Source: Methylovirgula sp.
GTDB lineage: Bacteria > Pseudomonadota > Alphaproteobacteria > Rhizobiales > Beijerinckiaceae
DNA length: 64,000 nt
Direction of reading: 5' to 3'
Assembly (NCBI RefSeq): GCF_037200945.1
Contig: NZ_JBBCGP010000001.1
Span: 2,726,501-2,790,500 of the forward strand
This document shows, one piece after another, positions 1-8,720 of this stretch. Under the pieces are notes generated by a model, which was not told the origin of the DNA, did not search any database, and saw nothing but the letters and a program-made list of their open reading frames with translations. Position 1 is the stretch's first letter. Each line of letters begins with the position of its first letter. Position numbers and translations under genes: made by a program.

Positions 1-686
1 CGCTCGTCGCGCACGGCGCGGCTCTCATCAGCCTGATGTCGCTTGTCGTCGTAACGCCGGTGGTCGCCTTCTACATGCTGGTTGATTATCACCGCATGAT
101 CGCCGCGGTCGATGGCCTCATCCCGCCGCGCTATCGGGGCATCGTGCATCAGCTTGCACATCAGATCGACCGGACGATGTCCGGCTTTCTGCGTGGGCAA
201 TCGCTGGTCTGTCTATTTCTTGGACTTTGGTACGGCCTCGGTCTGTCGCTGGTCGGCTTGAACTTCGGCCTGCTGATTGGCATCACCGCAGGGTTCTTAA
301 GCTTCATTCCCTATGTCGGTTCGATGACGGCTTTGGTCGCGGCGGCGATTATTGCAATCGTTCAAGGCTGGCCGCACTGGACCTTGTTTGCGGAGGCAAT
401 CGGCGTTGTCGTCGTCGGGCAATTTCTCGAAGGAAATGTTATTTCGCCCAAGCTCGTCGGCGATAATGTTGGTCTGCATCCGGTCTGGCTGATGTTTGCC
501 TTGCTCGCCTTCGGCAGTCTGTTCGGTTTTACGGGCCTCATCATCGCCGTGCCGGTTGCCGCGGCAACCGGCGTCATCATGCGCTTCGCCGTGCAGAAAT
601 ATCGCGAAAGCCATCTTTTCATGAACCTGCCACAAGGGCAGACGCTCATCCTGCCGGAGACGGTAAACGCGCCCAAAGAGCACTGA
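1..686 (+). CDS. AI-2E/PerM family transporter, C-terminal part (cut by window start)
   Basis: The reading frame is open from the first bases of the window, so the N-terminus lies outside. The visible part has several hydrophobic helices and the family's conserved core, with motifs such as PPRYRG and GNVISPKLVG followed by helices rich in Gly and Ala. AI-2E/PerM proteins are inner-membrane permeases that export small molecules; the substrate here is unknown. The stop codon abuts the ATG of hdaA without a gap, so the two are probably one transcript, an arrangement common in Hyphomicrobiales. Family assignment is firm; specificity is not. Confidence 0.85.
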   Translation, partial: LVAHGAALISLMSLVVVTPVVAFYMLVDYHRMIAAVDGLIPPRYRGIVHQLAHQIDRTMSGFLRGQSLVCLFLGLWYGLGLSLVGLNFGLLIGITAGFLSFIPYVGSMTALVAAAIIAIVQGWPHWTLFAEAIGVVVVGQFLEGNVISPKLVGDNVGLHPVWLMFALLAFGSLFGFTGLIIAVPVAAATGVIMRFAVQKYRESHLFMNLPQGQTLILPETVNAPKEH

Positions 687-1385
687 ATGGCGCGGACCTA
701 TCCTTCGCGCTGGCAGCAGATCGGCCTCGAACTGCCGCTCGAACCGCAGTTTTCGCGCGAAGATTTTCTGATCTCGAATTCCAATGCCGACGCGCTGCGT
801 ATGATCGAGGCGTGGCCGCATTGGCCGGAGTCTGTTTTGCTCCTCATCGGTGAGCGGGGCAGCGGCAAAAGTCATCTCGCGGCAATATGGGCTGCGCAGG
901 CGCGGGCGGAGATTTTTTCCGGAGCGTCGCTGGCGAGTGCAGACGTTGCAGCGCTGGCAGAAATGCCGGCACTGGTGATCGACGCTGTAGATGAAATCGG
1001 CGCCGCCGAAGCGCCCTTGTTTCATCTCCTCAATCTTGCGCGGCAGGGCAGGCGAAGCCTGCTATTGACGGCGCAGCGCCGCCCCGATCTCTGGAGCCTC
1101 AAGACGCCCGATCTTCTCTCGCGCCTGCGGCTTGCGCCGGTCGTCGAACTGGGCGCGCCGGACGATGCGCTGCTGCAATCGGTGCTCGGAAAACTTTTCC
1201 GGGATCGGCAATTGCTGGTCGATCCTTCCGTCATCGATTTCATCGCCTTGCATATCGACCGCTCGCTCGAGGTCGCACGCGCATTCGTCGAGTTGATCGA
1301 TCGCGTCGCGCTCGCGCGCGGCAGCGCTGTGACGCGGAGTCTGGCGCGCGAACTCCTCATCGATGCGACGGATGAACGCGACTAA
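687..1385 (+). CDS. hdaA: DnaA-related regulatory ATPase HdaA-like
   Basis: A 232-residue protein with a single AAA+ domain related to DnaA but without the DNA-binding domain IV. The Walker A motif is GERGSGKSH near residue 56 and a Walker B-like stretch is ALVIDAVDEIG near residue 95. The size and the lack of a C-terminal helix-turn-helix match Hda/HdaA, which binds the beta clamp and stimulates ATP hydrolysis by DnaA after replication starts. It follows the AI-2E permease directly. Assignment comes from motifs, length and neighbourhood; a generic DnaA-domain protein is the alternative. Confidence 0.82.
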   Translation: MARTYPSRWQQIGLELPLEPQFSREDFLISNSNADALRMIEAWPHWPESVLLLIGERGSGKSHLAAIWAAQARAEIFSGASLASADVAALAEMPALVIDAVDEIGAAEAPLFHLLNLARQGRRSLLLTAQRRPDLWSLKTPDLLSRLRLAPVVELGAPDDALLQSVLGKLFRDRQLLVDPSVIDFIALHIDRSLEVARAFVELIDRVALARGSAVTRSLARELLIDATDERD

Positions 1386-1467
1386 ACGGCTGTCGGGAAT
1401 ATTTCTCGCTGACTTATGTTGACCGACCGGTGCGCGGCGCCTAAAGGCAGGGCGCAGTTTCGGGAGT

Positions 1468-2037
1468 ATGATCGTGAGCCGTATTAGAACGATTTCAATT
1501 TTATGCGCTTTGACACAATTCGTCGGCGGCGTCGCTTTCGCCCAAAATAACAAGCCGGCGCCGGTCGCCTCGCAGCCGGAAACGACGACAGCCACATTTG
1601 GCGCCTGGACGCTGCGTTGCGAACGCCGCGCCGATGTCGCTAAAGGTCAGAAGCTCTGCGAAGTCGAGGAATCCGTCGTTCCCAAAGACCAGCAAAACCC
1701 AATCGCCCATATTGGCATCGTGCATCCGCTCGATACGGAAAAAGGGGTGTTGCGGGTCAATGTGATTTTCCCGCCGAATATCTTCATTCCGACCGCACCC
1801 AGCATCCACGCGAAAGATGGCGATCCCGGCGTGCCACTCGTCTGGCAGCGGTGCTTCTCCGGCGGCTGCTTCGCCGAAGCGGCGATCCCGCCTGCGGAGA
1901 TCAAGGCCTGGCGTGCGGTCGAGGCCGACACAGGGCGCATTACATTCACCGAAGCGGTCGGCCGCAATCTCGCCGTCCAATTCTCGCTGCGCGGTTTTGC
2001 GCAGGCGCTCGATGCGCTCGAAAAGGTGAAGTCGTAG
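1468..2037 (+). CDS. Invasion-associated locus B (IalB) family secreted protein
   Basis: A 189-residue protein with an N-terminal signal peptide ending near VAFAQ, then the IalB-type fold marked by FGAWTLRCE, LCEVEES and a C-terminal W-RAVEAD region. Four Cys residues probably form periplasmic disulfides. The family is widespread in non-pathogenic alphaproteobacteria; the link to invasion comes from Bartonella and should not be carried over. The ATG at 1468 has a GGGAG only one base upstream, whereas the GTG at 1474 lies seven bases after it, so translation may begin at 1474. It stands alone between hdaA and a long intergenic stretch. Confidence 0.8.
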   Translation: MIVSRIRTISILCALTQFVGGVAFAQNNKPAPVASQPETTTATFGAWTLRCERRADVAKGQKLCEVEESVVPKDQQNPIAHIGIVHPLDTEKGVLRVNVIFPPNIFIPTAPSIHAKDGDPGVPLVWQRCFSGGCFAEAAIPPAEIKAWRAVEADTGRITFTEAVGRNLAVQFSLRGFAQALDALEKVKS

Positions 2038-2053
2038 TCTCAAAATCCCGCGC

Positions 2054-2080
2054 GGCGCGCACTTCTCACGGGTGCGCGCC
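2054..2080 (+). terminator. GC-rich hairpin after the IalB-like gene
   Basis: GGCGCGCA (2054-2061) and TGCGCGCC (2073-2080) form a perfect 8-bp stem with an 11-nt loop, 17 nt after the stop codon. No T-run follows, so it is not a classical intrinsic terminator. It could protect the 3' end or act with Rho. Confidence 0.35.
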
Positions 2081-2313
2081 CAAAATAGCGGCGCACGGCA
2101 AGGGGTGAGATCGGTGCGCCGTCGCCGGGATCGCGGCTTTCATGCGATCCTCCAGAGGTCCGGCGTAACTTCGCCTGATTCACCATCAGATCGCTTTTCG
2201 AGACGATTCTCCGCGTCGCGCAAGATCGGGCTCGCAGAATTGGCGACGTCCCCGGACTGAAGATCGACAACGCCGTCACACAGTCCCAGCACCAGTTGAC
2301 AATTCTTACCCGC

Positions 2314-2336
2314 GATATGTAACAGTATAACATATC
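2314..2336. promoter_or_regulatory. Zur-type operator upstream of the TonB-dependent receptor
   Basis: GATATGT (2314-2320) and ACATATC (2330-2336) are perfect inverted arms around a 9-nt centre AACAGTATA. The 23-bp element closely follows the proteobacterial Zur box, whose arms read GAAATGTTATA and TATAACATTTC; the right half here begins TATAACAT. It ends 19 bp before the TTG start of the receptor and overlaps the expected -10 region, a repressor position. The rest of the 318-nt intergenic region (2038-2355) has a TTGACA at 2296-2301 that may be the -35, and no supported gene. Confidence 0.6.
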
Positions 2337-2355
2337 TAACAATGGGCGGGGCAAC

Positions 2356-4491
2356 TTGGTGCGTTATCTTCTTTCACTTGCGGCGACGGCCGCGGTTTTT
2401 GCCGGCATGGATGCAGCACAGGCGCAGCAAGCGCTTCCGCAGATCAACGTGACGGCAACGCCGAACAGCAATTCGCCTCTGGCGCCAAGCCAGCCGGTGC
2501 TTGTCGAGACACAGGCTCTCGATGCCGCTCGTGCGAATATCTTTACGCCCACGGGCGCCAACAGCTACGAAATCGATGAAAAGGCGATCGACGACCTGCC
2601 GCAGGCCGAAAATACGCCGCTCGAAAAGGTGCTCTTGCAGGCCCCCGGCGTGGCGCAGGATTCGGCAGCAAGCGGCGATTTCCACATTCGTAACGAACAC
2701 GCGAACGTGCAATTTCGCATCAACGGCATTCTGCTGCCGGACGGTGTTTCAGGCTTCGGCCAAGTGATTGAAACGAGCTTCATCAGCTCGCTCACATTGC
2801 TCGATGGCGCGTTGCCGGCAGAATATGGTCTCCACACCGCTGGCATCGTCGATATCCAGACGCGCAGCGGCACCTATGAGCCGAGCGGCAGCATGGGAGT
2901 CTATGGCGGAAGCCATGGGACGCTTACATCGACTTTCAATGACGGCGGAACGATCGGCAAGACGCAGTTCTATGTCAGCGGCCGGCTGCTCACCGACAAT
3001 GTCGGCATCGAAAATCCGACCAGCGATTACGATGCGATCCACGACACGACGGCGCAGGGCAAATTCTTTGGCTATGTCTCGACCATCCTCGACGATGGCA
3101 GCCGCTTCAGCATCATCAGCGGCACGTCCGTCACCTCGTATCAGATCCCCAATTCACCTGGCGAGGACACGGCCTTTACGGAGAACGGCAATAGCGATTT
3201 CAATTCGTCGACTCTGAACGAAAATCAGGTCGAGCGCACATTCTACAATGTCGCAGCCTGGCAAAAAACCATCGGCAATCTCGACGCGCAAATCGCTTTT
3301 TTTTCGCGCTATTCGACACTTCATTTCGTCCCGGATGAGGTTGGCGATCTGCTTTTCAATGGTGTGGCGTCGGATGTTCAGCGCAACAGCCTGCTGAATG
3401 GCTTGCAGGGCGATGCTGCCTATCACCTTGGCGCACATACCATTCGTTTCGGCTTCGAGGTTAGCGGTGAATCGACAGACGCGGTCGATAACGATCTCGT
3501 CCTTCCGGCAAGCGGCTCGGGGGCGCCGTTCTCGGTTGACAATTCGAGCAATAAACTCGGCTGGCTTGGGTCGTTCTACACACAGGACGAATGGCGCATC
3601 ACGAACCAGTTGACGATCAATGGTGGCCTGCGTTTCGATCAGATGGCGCAATATGTCACGACCAATCAATTGAGCCCGCGTCTCAGCCTGACCTACAAGC
3701 CGTTCGAATCGACGACATTTCATGCCGGCTACGCGCGCTATTTCACGCCGCCGGAGCAAGTGCTCTCGGCGCCGACCAATCTCGGCGCCTTCGCCAATAC
3801 GTCGGCGGCCTCCGCGGTCAACGAGGCGAGCCCTGTGCGGCCGGAGCGTTCGGACTATTTTGATGCCGGCGTGACGCAGAAGCTCTTTCCCGGACTCGAA
3901 GCTGGTGTCGATGCCTATTACAAGCGCGCGAGAAATCTGCTCGATGATGGGCAATTCGGCCAAGCGTTGGTGCTGACGGCTTTCAACTACGCGAAGGCCT
4001 ATAACACCGGCGTCGAGTTCAAAACGAATTATCAGATCGGTGATTTCTCGGCCTACGGCAATTTCGCCTGGGCGCGGCAGCGCGCGACGCAAGTCTCATC
4101 GAACCAGTTCCTGTTCGATCCTGACGAGCTCGCCTTTATCGCCGGTCATTATATCTACACCGACCACGCGCAAACGCTCACAGCTTCGGCGGGCGCGTCC
4201 TATCTTTGGCAGGCGACGAGATTCAGTGCCGATCTCATCTACGGCAGCGGGTTGCGCAATGGCTTCGCCAATACGGGGACGGTTGCGCCTTATACGCAGG
4301 TGAATCTCGGCGTTTCGCACGAATTCCAATTGCCGGGAAATTCGGGCCTTGGGCCGCTCGAGGCGCGCTTCGATATCGTGAATCTGTTGGACAACGTCTA
4401 TGAGATCAGAGACGGCTCGGGCATCGGTGTCTTTGCGCCCCAGTTCGGGCCACGGCGCGGCTTCTTCGGTGGCCTGACGCAAAAATTCTGA
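2356..4491 (+). CDS. TonB-dependent outer-membrane receptor, probably zinc-regulated
   Basis: A 711-residue protein with a signal peptide ending near AAQAQ, a TonB-box-like INVTA just after it, a plug domain (about residues 55-180, with GVAQDSAASG and GIVDIQTRSG) and a beta-barrel ending in the terminal Phe typical of outer-membrane proteins. The start is TTG at 2356 or GTG at 2359; the GGGCGGGG just upstream serves either. TonB receptors import metal chelates, cobalamin, sugars or free metals. The Zur-type palindrome on the promoter suggests a role in zinc uptake like ZnuD, although I see no obvious His-rich loop. No ABC transporter or TonB gene is adjacent. Confidence 0.85.
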   Translation: MVRYLLSLAATAAVFAGMDAAQAQQALPQINVTATPNSNSPLAPSQPVLVETQALDAARANIFTPTGANSYEIDEKAIDDLPQAENTPLEKVLLQAPGVAQDSAASGDFHIRNEHANVQFRINGILLPDGVSGFGQVIETSFISSLTLLDGALPAEYGLHTAGIVDIQTRSGTYEPSGSMGVYGGSHGTLTSTFNDGGTIGKTQFYVSGRLLTDNVGIENPTSDYDAIHDTTAQGKFFGYVSTILDDGSRFSIISGTSVTSYQIPNSPGEDTAFTENGNSDFNSSTLNENQVERTFYNVAAWQKTIGNLDAQIAFFSRYSTLHFVPDEVGDLLFNGVASDVQRNSLLNGLQGDAAYHLGAHTIRFGFEVSGESTDAVDNDLVLPASGSGAPFSVDNSSNKLGWLGSFYTQDEWRITNQLTINGGLRFDQMAQYVTTNQLSPRLSLTYKPFESTTFHAGYARYFTPPEQVLSAPTNLGAFANTSAASAVNEASPVRPERSDYFDAGVTQKLFPGLEAGVDAYYKRARNLLDDGQFGQALVLTAFNYAKAYNTGVEFKTNYQIGDFSAYGNFAWARQRATQVSSNQFLFDPDELAFIAGHYIYTDHAQTLTASAGASYLWQATRFSADLIYGSGLRNGFANTGTVAPYTQVNLGVSHEFQLPGNSGLGPLEARFDIVNLLDNVYEIRDGSGIGVFAPQFGPRRGFFGGLTQKF

Positions 4492-4516
4492 CAAAGGCCT
4501 TGCCGGTAGATTATAG

Positions 4517-4541
4517 GGTCCGGACGCTTTTTGTCCGGACC
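4517..4541 (+). promoter_or_regulatory. Perfect 9-bp hairpin directly before the next start codon
   Basis: GGTCCGGAC (4517-4525) and GTCCGGACC (4533-4541) form a perfect stem with a 7-nt loop containing TTTTT. The stem ends four bases before the ATG at 4546, where a ribosome-binding site would be expected. The U-run is inside the loop, not after the stem, so intrinsic termination is unlikely. It could control translation of the downstream gene or mark the end of the receptor mRNA. Confidence 0.4.
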
Positions 4542-4545
4542 GCAC

Positions 4546-5019
4546 ATGCCGCTTTATTTTGCCTATGGCGCCAACATGGACCCAAATGCCATGCGTCTGC
4601 GCGCACCAAATTCGCGCGTGCTGGGCCGGGCGCGTCTGGCCCGGCATAAGTTCTTCATCATGAAATCGGGTTTCGCATCAGTTCGGCGCGATCCGCATGC
4701 GGATGTGCATGGCGTGCTCTTCGATCTGGCCTTGTCGGATGTGCCGACGCTCGACCGTTACGAAGAAGTCGGCCGTGGGCTTTACACAAAAGTCGTCCAG
4801 CCGGTTTTGCGCGAAGGTGCGGCGGCAGCGCGCGCGCTCGTTTATGTCGGTGCGAGCACGGAAGACGGCAAACCCACCGCGGCTTATCTCGACGGTATTC
4901 TGACCGGCGCAAAGGAAAACGGTTTGCCGGAAAATTATATCGCGTTTCTCGCGTCGTTCGGCGGTCCACAAGCCGGACCGGGCACGCGTTGGCGCGCGAT
5001 CAAGGCAGAGGGTATTTGA
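4546..5019 (+). CDS. Gamma-glutamylcyclotransferase (AIG2-like) family protein
   Basis: A 157-residue protein with the family signature YFAYGANM at the N-terminus and a candidate catalytic Glu in DRYEEVGRGLY. Members cleave gamma-glutamyl amines or amino acids to release 5-oxoproline; the substrate cannot be read from sequence. I chose the ATG at 4546 because the conserved YGAN motif follows at once; an upstream TTG at 4531 would lie inside the hairpin. No clear Shine-Dalgarno sequence is visible. The stop lies one base before the panC start, so the two are probably co-transcribed. Confidence 0.8.
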   Translation: MPLYFAYGANMDPNAMRLRAPNSRVLGRARLARHKFFIMKSGFASVRRDPHADVHGVLFDLALSDVPTLDRYEEVGRGLYTKVVQPVLREGAAAARALVYVGASTEDGKPTAAYLDGILTGAKENGLPENYIAFLASFGGPQAGPGTRWRAIKAEGI

Positions 5020-5020
5020 A

Positions 5021-5866
5021 TTGACCGTCGAGATTGCGCGCGATGTGGCATCGCTCCGCGCCTTTGTCATGGATTGGCGGGCGGCAGGCCTGCGCGTCGC
5101 TCTGGTGCCGACGATGGGAGCACTGCACGAGGGACATTTGTCGCTGGTCGCGGACGCGAAGCGGCGCGCTGATCGTGTCGTGATGTCGATCTTCGTCAAC
5201 CCCACGCAATTCGCACCGAACGAAGATTTTGGCGCCTATCCCCGGACATTCGAAAAAGACGTCGAAGCTTTTACTGCCGCGGGCGGCGATCTCGTATTCT
5301 CGCCGGAAATTGGGGAAGTCTATCCGCCGGATTTCGTCACCAAGATCAGCCTGGGCGGCCCGGCAATTGCGGGCCTTGAGGATAAATTCCGGCCGGACCA
5401 TTTCGCCGGCGTTGCAACGGTGGTCGCGAAACTGCTGATCATGGCCAAGCCCGATGTCGCGCTTTTCGGCGAGAAGGATTACCAGCAGCTCGCGGTCATC
5501 CGTCAGATGGCGCGCGATCTCAATCTCGAATCCGAGATCGCCGGTGTGCCGACTGTGCGTGCCAAGGACGGTCTCGCGCTCTCGTCTCGCAATGTCTACC
5601 TCACGCTCGAGGAGCGTGCGCGGGCGCCGCTGCTTCACGGCGCGCTTGAGCGTTGCCGCAAGGCGATCCTCGCGGGCGAGGAAATTGCTACCGCTGTCGC
5701 GCGTGCCGAAGGGGCGCTGACGGTCATGGACTTTGTCATCGATTACGTTGCGGCGTGTCACGCGGTGACGCTCGCGCCGGTCGCTTCCGCGGCCGATGGA
5801 CCGATCCGGCTGCTCGCCGCCGCGCGCTTGGGGGCGACGCGGCTCATCGATAATGTCGCTGTGTAA
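5021..5866 (+). CDS. panC: Pantothenate synthetase
   Basis: A 281-residue protein of usual PanC length. It joins pantoate and beta-alanine with ATP to give pantothenate, the coenzyme A precursor. The nucleotide-binding motif PTMGALHEGHLSL lies at residues 30-42, FVNPTQF near 58-64, GEKDYQQL near 148-155, and the KMSKS-like region SSRNVYL near 188. Translation starts at a TTG one base after the upstream stop, with GCAGAGGG in the preceding gene as a possible ribosome site. panB is not in the window. Confidence 0.95.
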   Translation: MTVEIARDVASLRAFVMDWRAAGLRVALVPTMGALHEGHLSLVADAKRRADRVVMSIFVNPTQFAPNEDFGAYPRTFEKDVEAFTAAGGDLVFSPEIGEVYPPDFVTKISLGGPAIAGLEDKFRPDHFAGVATVVAKLLIMAKPDVALFGEKDYQQLAVIRQMARDLNLESEIAGVPTVRAKDGLALSSRNVYLTLEERARAPLLHGALERCRKAILAGEEIATAVARAEGALTVMDFVIDYVAACHAVTLAPVASAADGPIRLLAAARLGATRLIDNVAV

Positions 5867-5998
5867 ATAGGGCCCTGCGGCCGTTTTCCCGCTGCGCGAT
5901 GACGGCCACGCTTGCTTGCGGATAAAGGCGGCTTATCACTTTTCCAAAGCCTGTCGCGGGCCATATAGACCGGATAAATCCGGCCAAGCGGAGGAAAC

Positions 5999-6898
5999 AT
6001 GCGGATCGGCGTCGATATCGGCGGCACAAAAATCGAGGCAATTGCGCTCGCCGATGATGGCAAGATCATCGACCGCCGACGCAAGCCGACGCCGACCGGT
6101 GACTATCAATCGATCCTCGATGTGGTCAGCTCGCTTGTGCGCGGCCTCGAGGCCGATATCGACGACACCGCGACGGTTGGTGTTGCGATGCCCGGAACAA
6201 TTTCGCCGGGCACTGGCCTCATGCGTTATTCCAACGCGCTGGTGATGAACGGCAAGCCGTTCGCACACGATATCGGCGAGGTGCTCGGCCGCGAGGTGCG
6301 GACGGAGAATGACGCGAATTGTCTGGCGCTATCCGAGGCGGTGGACGGTGCCGCCGCGGACGCAGCCTGCGTCGTCGGAATCATTCTCGGCACAGGTGTC
6401 GGCGGCGGTCTTGTCATCGATCGCAAACTCGTCCCCGGCCGCAACAGGATCGCCGGCGAAGTCGGCCATATTGCGTTGCCTCTCAATGAGGTCGAGCGCC
6501 GCATGCCGCCACGCCGTTGCTTCTGCGGCCAGGACGATTGCGTCGAAACCTTTTTATCCGGCGGCGCTTTTTCTGCGGAACATCGCCAGCGGACGGGCAA
6601 GGACATGAGCGCCACCTCGATCGCCGAGGCGGCGGCCAACGGCGATGGCGCCGCGCAGGCCACGCTCGAAGTCTATGTTGATCGTTTGGCCCGCGCGCTG
6701 GCCGTCGTGATGAAAATCGTCGATCCGGATGCCTTCGTCTTTGGCGGCGGCGTCTCGAAGATCCCGCAACTCTACGATCTTCTACCGCCGTTGCTCGCGC
6801 GTTACATCTATTCGGACGTCATGACGACGCGCGTGCTGCAGGCCGAGCACGGCGACTCGAGTGGTGTGCGCGGCGCCGCCTGGCTCTGGCCGCGCTAA
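5999..6898 (+). CDS. ROK family sugar kinase (fructokinase-like)
   Basis: A 299-residue cytoplasmic kinase. The phosphate-binding motif DIGGTKIE is at residues 5-12, the catalytic region ENDANC is near 101-106, a second glycine motif GTGVGGG near 130-136, and the ROK zinc motif C-x-C-G-x4-C-x-E (CFCGQDDCVE) near 175-184. ROK enzymes phosphorylate fructose, glucose, N-acetylglucosamine or N-acetylmannosamine; members with this motif are often fructokinases. GGAGG five bases before the ATG supports the start. It ends convergently with the EcsC gene, overlapping by four bases. Confidence 0.85.
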   Translation: MRIGVDIGGTKIEAIALADDGKIIDRRRKPTPTGDYQSILDVVSSLVRGLEADIDDTATVGVAMPGTISPGTGLMRYSNALVMNGKPFAHDIGEVLGREVRTENDANCLALSEAVDGAAADAACVVGIILGTGVGGGLVIDRKLVPGRNRIAGEVGHIALPLNEVERRMPPRRCFCGQDDCVETFLSGGAFSAEHRQRTGKDMSATSIAEAAANGDGAAQATLEVYVDRLARALAVVMKIVDPDAFVFGGGVSKIPQLYDLLPPLLARYIYSDVMTTRVLQAEHGDSSGVRGAAWLWPR

Positions 6899-7749
6899 TT
6901 TTTCGCGCGCGTTTCCGCTAGCAGCCGATCGTATTCGGCGCGGACAATCTGCGGCCCGTAAGCGCGCTCCAGTCGCCGAACAGTGAAATGCCCTTCGGCG
7001 ATCGATTGGAAATGATCGATGAAGGCATAATTGACGGCTGCTCCGCCGACCGCGCCCATGACCGGAACGGCTTGCGCCGCGACCTTCTGCGAGACGACGA
7101 CTCCGAACCGCGTCGCAATCTGCGAGACCAGGCGGACGATCACCGGCGTGCCTTCGTCGGCAAGGCCGCGATTGACGACAAAACGCGCCGCCTCGGAGAC
7201 CGATTTGGCGAGCACGGCCCGCACGGAAAAATAGCTACTCTCCAGCGCCAGCTGATTTTCCCTGCCTGTGCCGAGCGCGAAAACCTGAAGGCAGGCGAGC
7301 GCGGCTTCGGGTTGCGACAAGTCCTCGCCGGAAGCGCGTGCGATGGCAGCGATCGAGCGGAGCATCACGATGGTGGAAAATGGCAGTTCGATGGGCAGCG
7401 CCGCCAGGCCGAAGGCGCCGCCGACCGTGCCTGAAAGCGTCGCGACCGCCTTATGCGCGATGCGCTGATCCGTCGAGCTGCGTGGACTGAGAGTGCGAAG
7501 AGCCGTATTGAACGCTGTGCGGATCGCGCTTTCGCCGGCGCGATCGACGACATCGGTAATATTCGCCGGCACCATACGGCCTAGACGCTCGATCTCGTGC
7601 CCGAGCGCATTGGTGAGCCGGCTGGCAAAGCCCTTATGTTCAAGCTGGCTCACCGCGCGGGCGAGCGCAGCCATATCCTCTGGCGGCAGCGCGTCGGGCA
7701 GGACGACCGGAATCGCAATTGACTCTTTCGGGCGTTCGAAGAGCGACAT
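6895..7749 (-). CDS. EcsC family protein
   Basis: A 284-residue protein with the EcsC fold: a Gly/Ala-rich amphipathic region (GTVGGAFGLAALPIELP) and a second one near residues 225-240 (PVMGAVGGAAVNYAFIDHF). The name comes from a Bacillus ABC transporter operon, but the function of stand-alone alphaproteobacterial members is unknown. The amphipathic segments suggest peripheral membrane association. It overlaps the ROK gene tail-to-tail. The 231 nt between it and the DUF4337 gene show nothing recognisable. Confidence 0.75.
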   Translation of the reverse strand: MSLFERPKESIAIPVVLPDALPPEDMAALARAVSQLEHKGFASRLTNALGHEIERLGRMVPANITDVVDRAGESAIRTAFNTALRTLSPRSSTDQRIAHKAVATLSGTVGGAFGLAALPIELPFSTIVMLRSIAAIARASGEDLSQPEAALACLQVFALGTGRENQLALESSYFSVRAVLAKSVSEAARFVVNRGLADEGTPVIVRLVSQIATRFGVVVSQKVAAQAVPVMGAVGGAAVNYAFIDHFQSIAEGHFTVRRLERAYGPQIVRAEYDRLLAETRAKN

Positions 7750-7980
7750 CGATCAGCTCACTTTCCATTAGGCACCGACGTGCGTGACGCCGGGCACCCA
7801 GAATATGAGGGCACCCGTCAACGCCGCCAAGGCCGATCACGTTGCGATGGGCCTTGGCGCACATGTGCGGCGTCCAAATGGAACGGTCATAGGGTCGAGA
7901 TAATTTCCCAACCATCTGTTTTCGCAGGATTTATTATGGCCAGCGGTCGCTACCGGCCCAGATCCGATCCCGGAAGTGGC

Positions 7981-8553
7981 TCAGCTATAGGCGAAGGCCG
8001 CGCCGAGCGATCCCAGAGCGCCAAGGGTGAGGGCCGCATACCACGGCCAGCGCGTTCCGGGCCGGACGATGGCAATCGTCGCGATGGCAATCGAGATGTG
8101 GAGGAGGGTGACCGCCACCGTCAAAATCTGGTGCCGGTGCTCGTGCTTCTCGCTCGACCGGAGTTTTTGCTCGGTCATATCCTCTTCGGTCTTGGCCTGA
8201 AGCTGGATTGCCTTCTGGTCCGAATCGTACTTATCCGCCTGCGACTTGAAGCCATCCGCCTTGGGGCCCGGGCCGGCGAGACTGGCGGCGATCTCATAGA
8301 GATTCTTTTTAAGGCTTTTCGCCTGGTAGAAATTCCAGGTGTCGGTCGCCTTATCCTGGAAAAGTACGGCCTCGTTCTTGGAGTCGATGGTCGCCGCCGT
8401 CTCAATCGTTTCGAGGCTACCGATAAAGGCCGCGATCACCGCCAGAATCGCAATCGTGATGGCGACGATCGGCAGAAAGGGATCGCCGGAATGGGCGGCA
8501 TGTTCCGCGTGCTCGGCGTGTTCGAAATGTTCGGTCGGCTCAACGTCGGACAT
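7981..8553 (-). CDS. DUF4337 family membrane protein
   Basis: A 190-residue protein with a His/Glu-rich N-terminus (HFEHAEHAEHAAH), a first membrane helix (about residues 30-50), a charged helical middle section with the family's coiled region, and two C-terminal helices (about 140-188). This layout is typical of DUF4337, whose function is unknown. The ATG at 8553 is preceded by GAGGG; an upstream in-frame extension is Arg-rich and unlike the family, so I left it out. It is divergent from the Pcm-like gene, with 167 nt between them. Confidence 0.75.
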   Translation of the reverse strand: MSDVEPTEHFEHAEHAEHAAHSGDPFLPIVAITIAILAVIAAFIGSLETIETAATIDSKNEAVLFQDKATDTWNFYQAKSLKKNLYEIAASLAGPGPKADGFKSQADKYDSDQKAIQLQAKTEEDMTEQKLRSSEKHEHRHQILTVAVTLLHISIAIATIAIVRPGTRWPWYAALTLGALGSLGAAFAYS

Positions 8554-8720
8554 CAAATTCCCTCGCGTAGATCGGCGATTCAGATTGCGGCGGGTGTCGC
8601 ATCTTGGCCTCAGCTTTGCAACTTCGCGGAGGGTATCGGTGCGGCACAATGGACAGCGTGGACGACGCGCCCTATAAGCCGCGCTGATGTTGCGCGGCAG
8701 CAAGGCGGCGGACTCAGAGT

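Noticed and set aside
2040..2354. 104-codon minus-strand frame over the Zur region
   Set aside because: No family or ribosome site, and it would cover the receptor promoter.
3154..4092. Long minus-strand frame inside the TonB receptor
   Set aside because: Third-position GC shadow; the receptor is intact on the plus strand.
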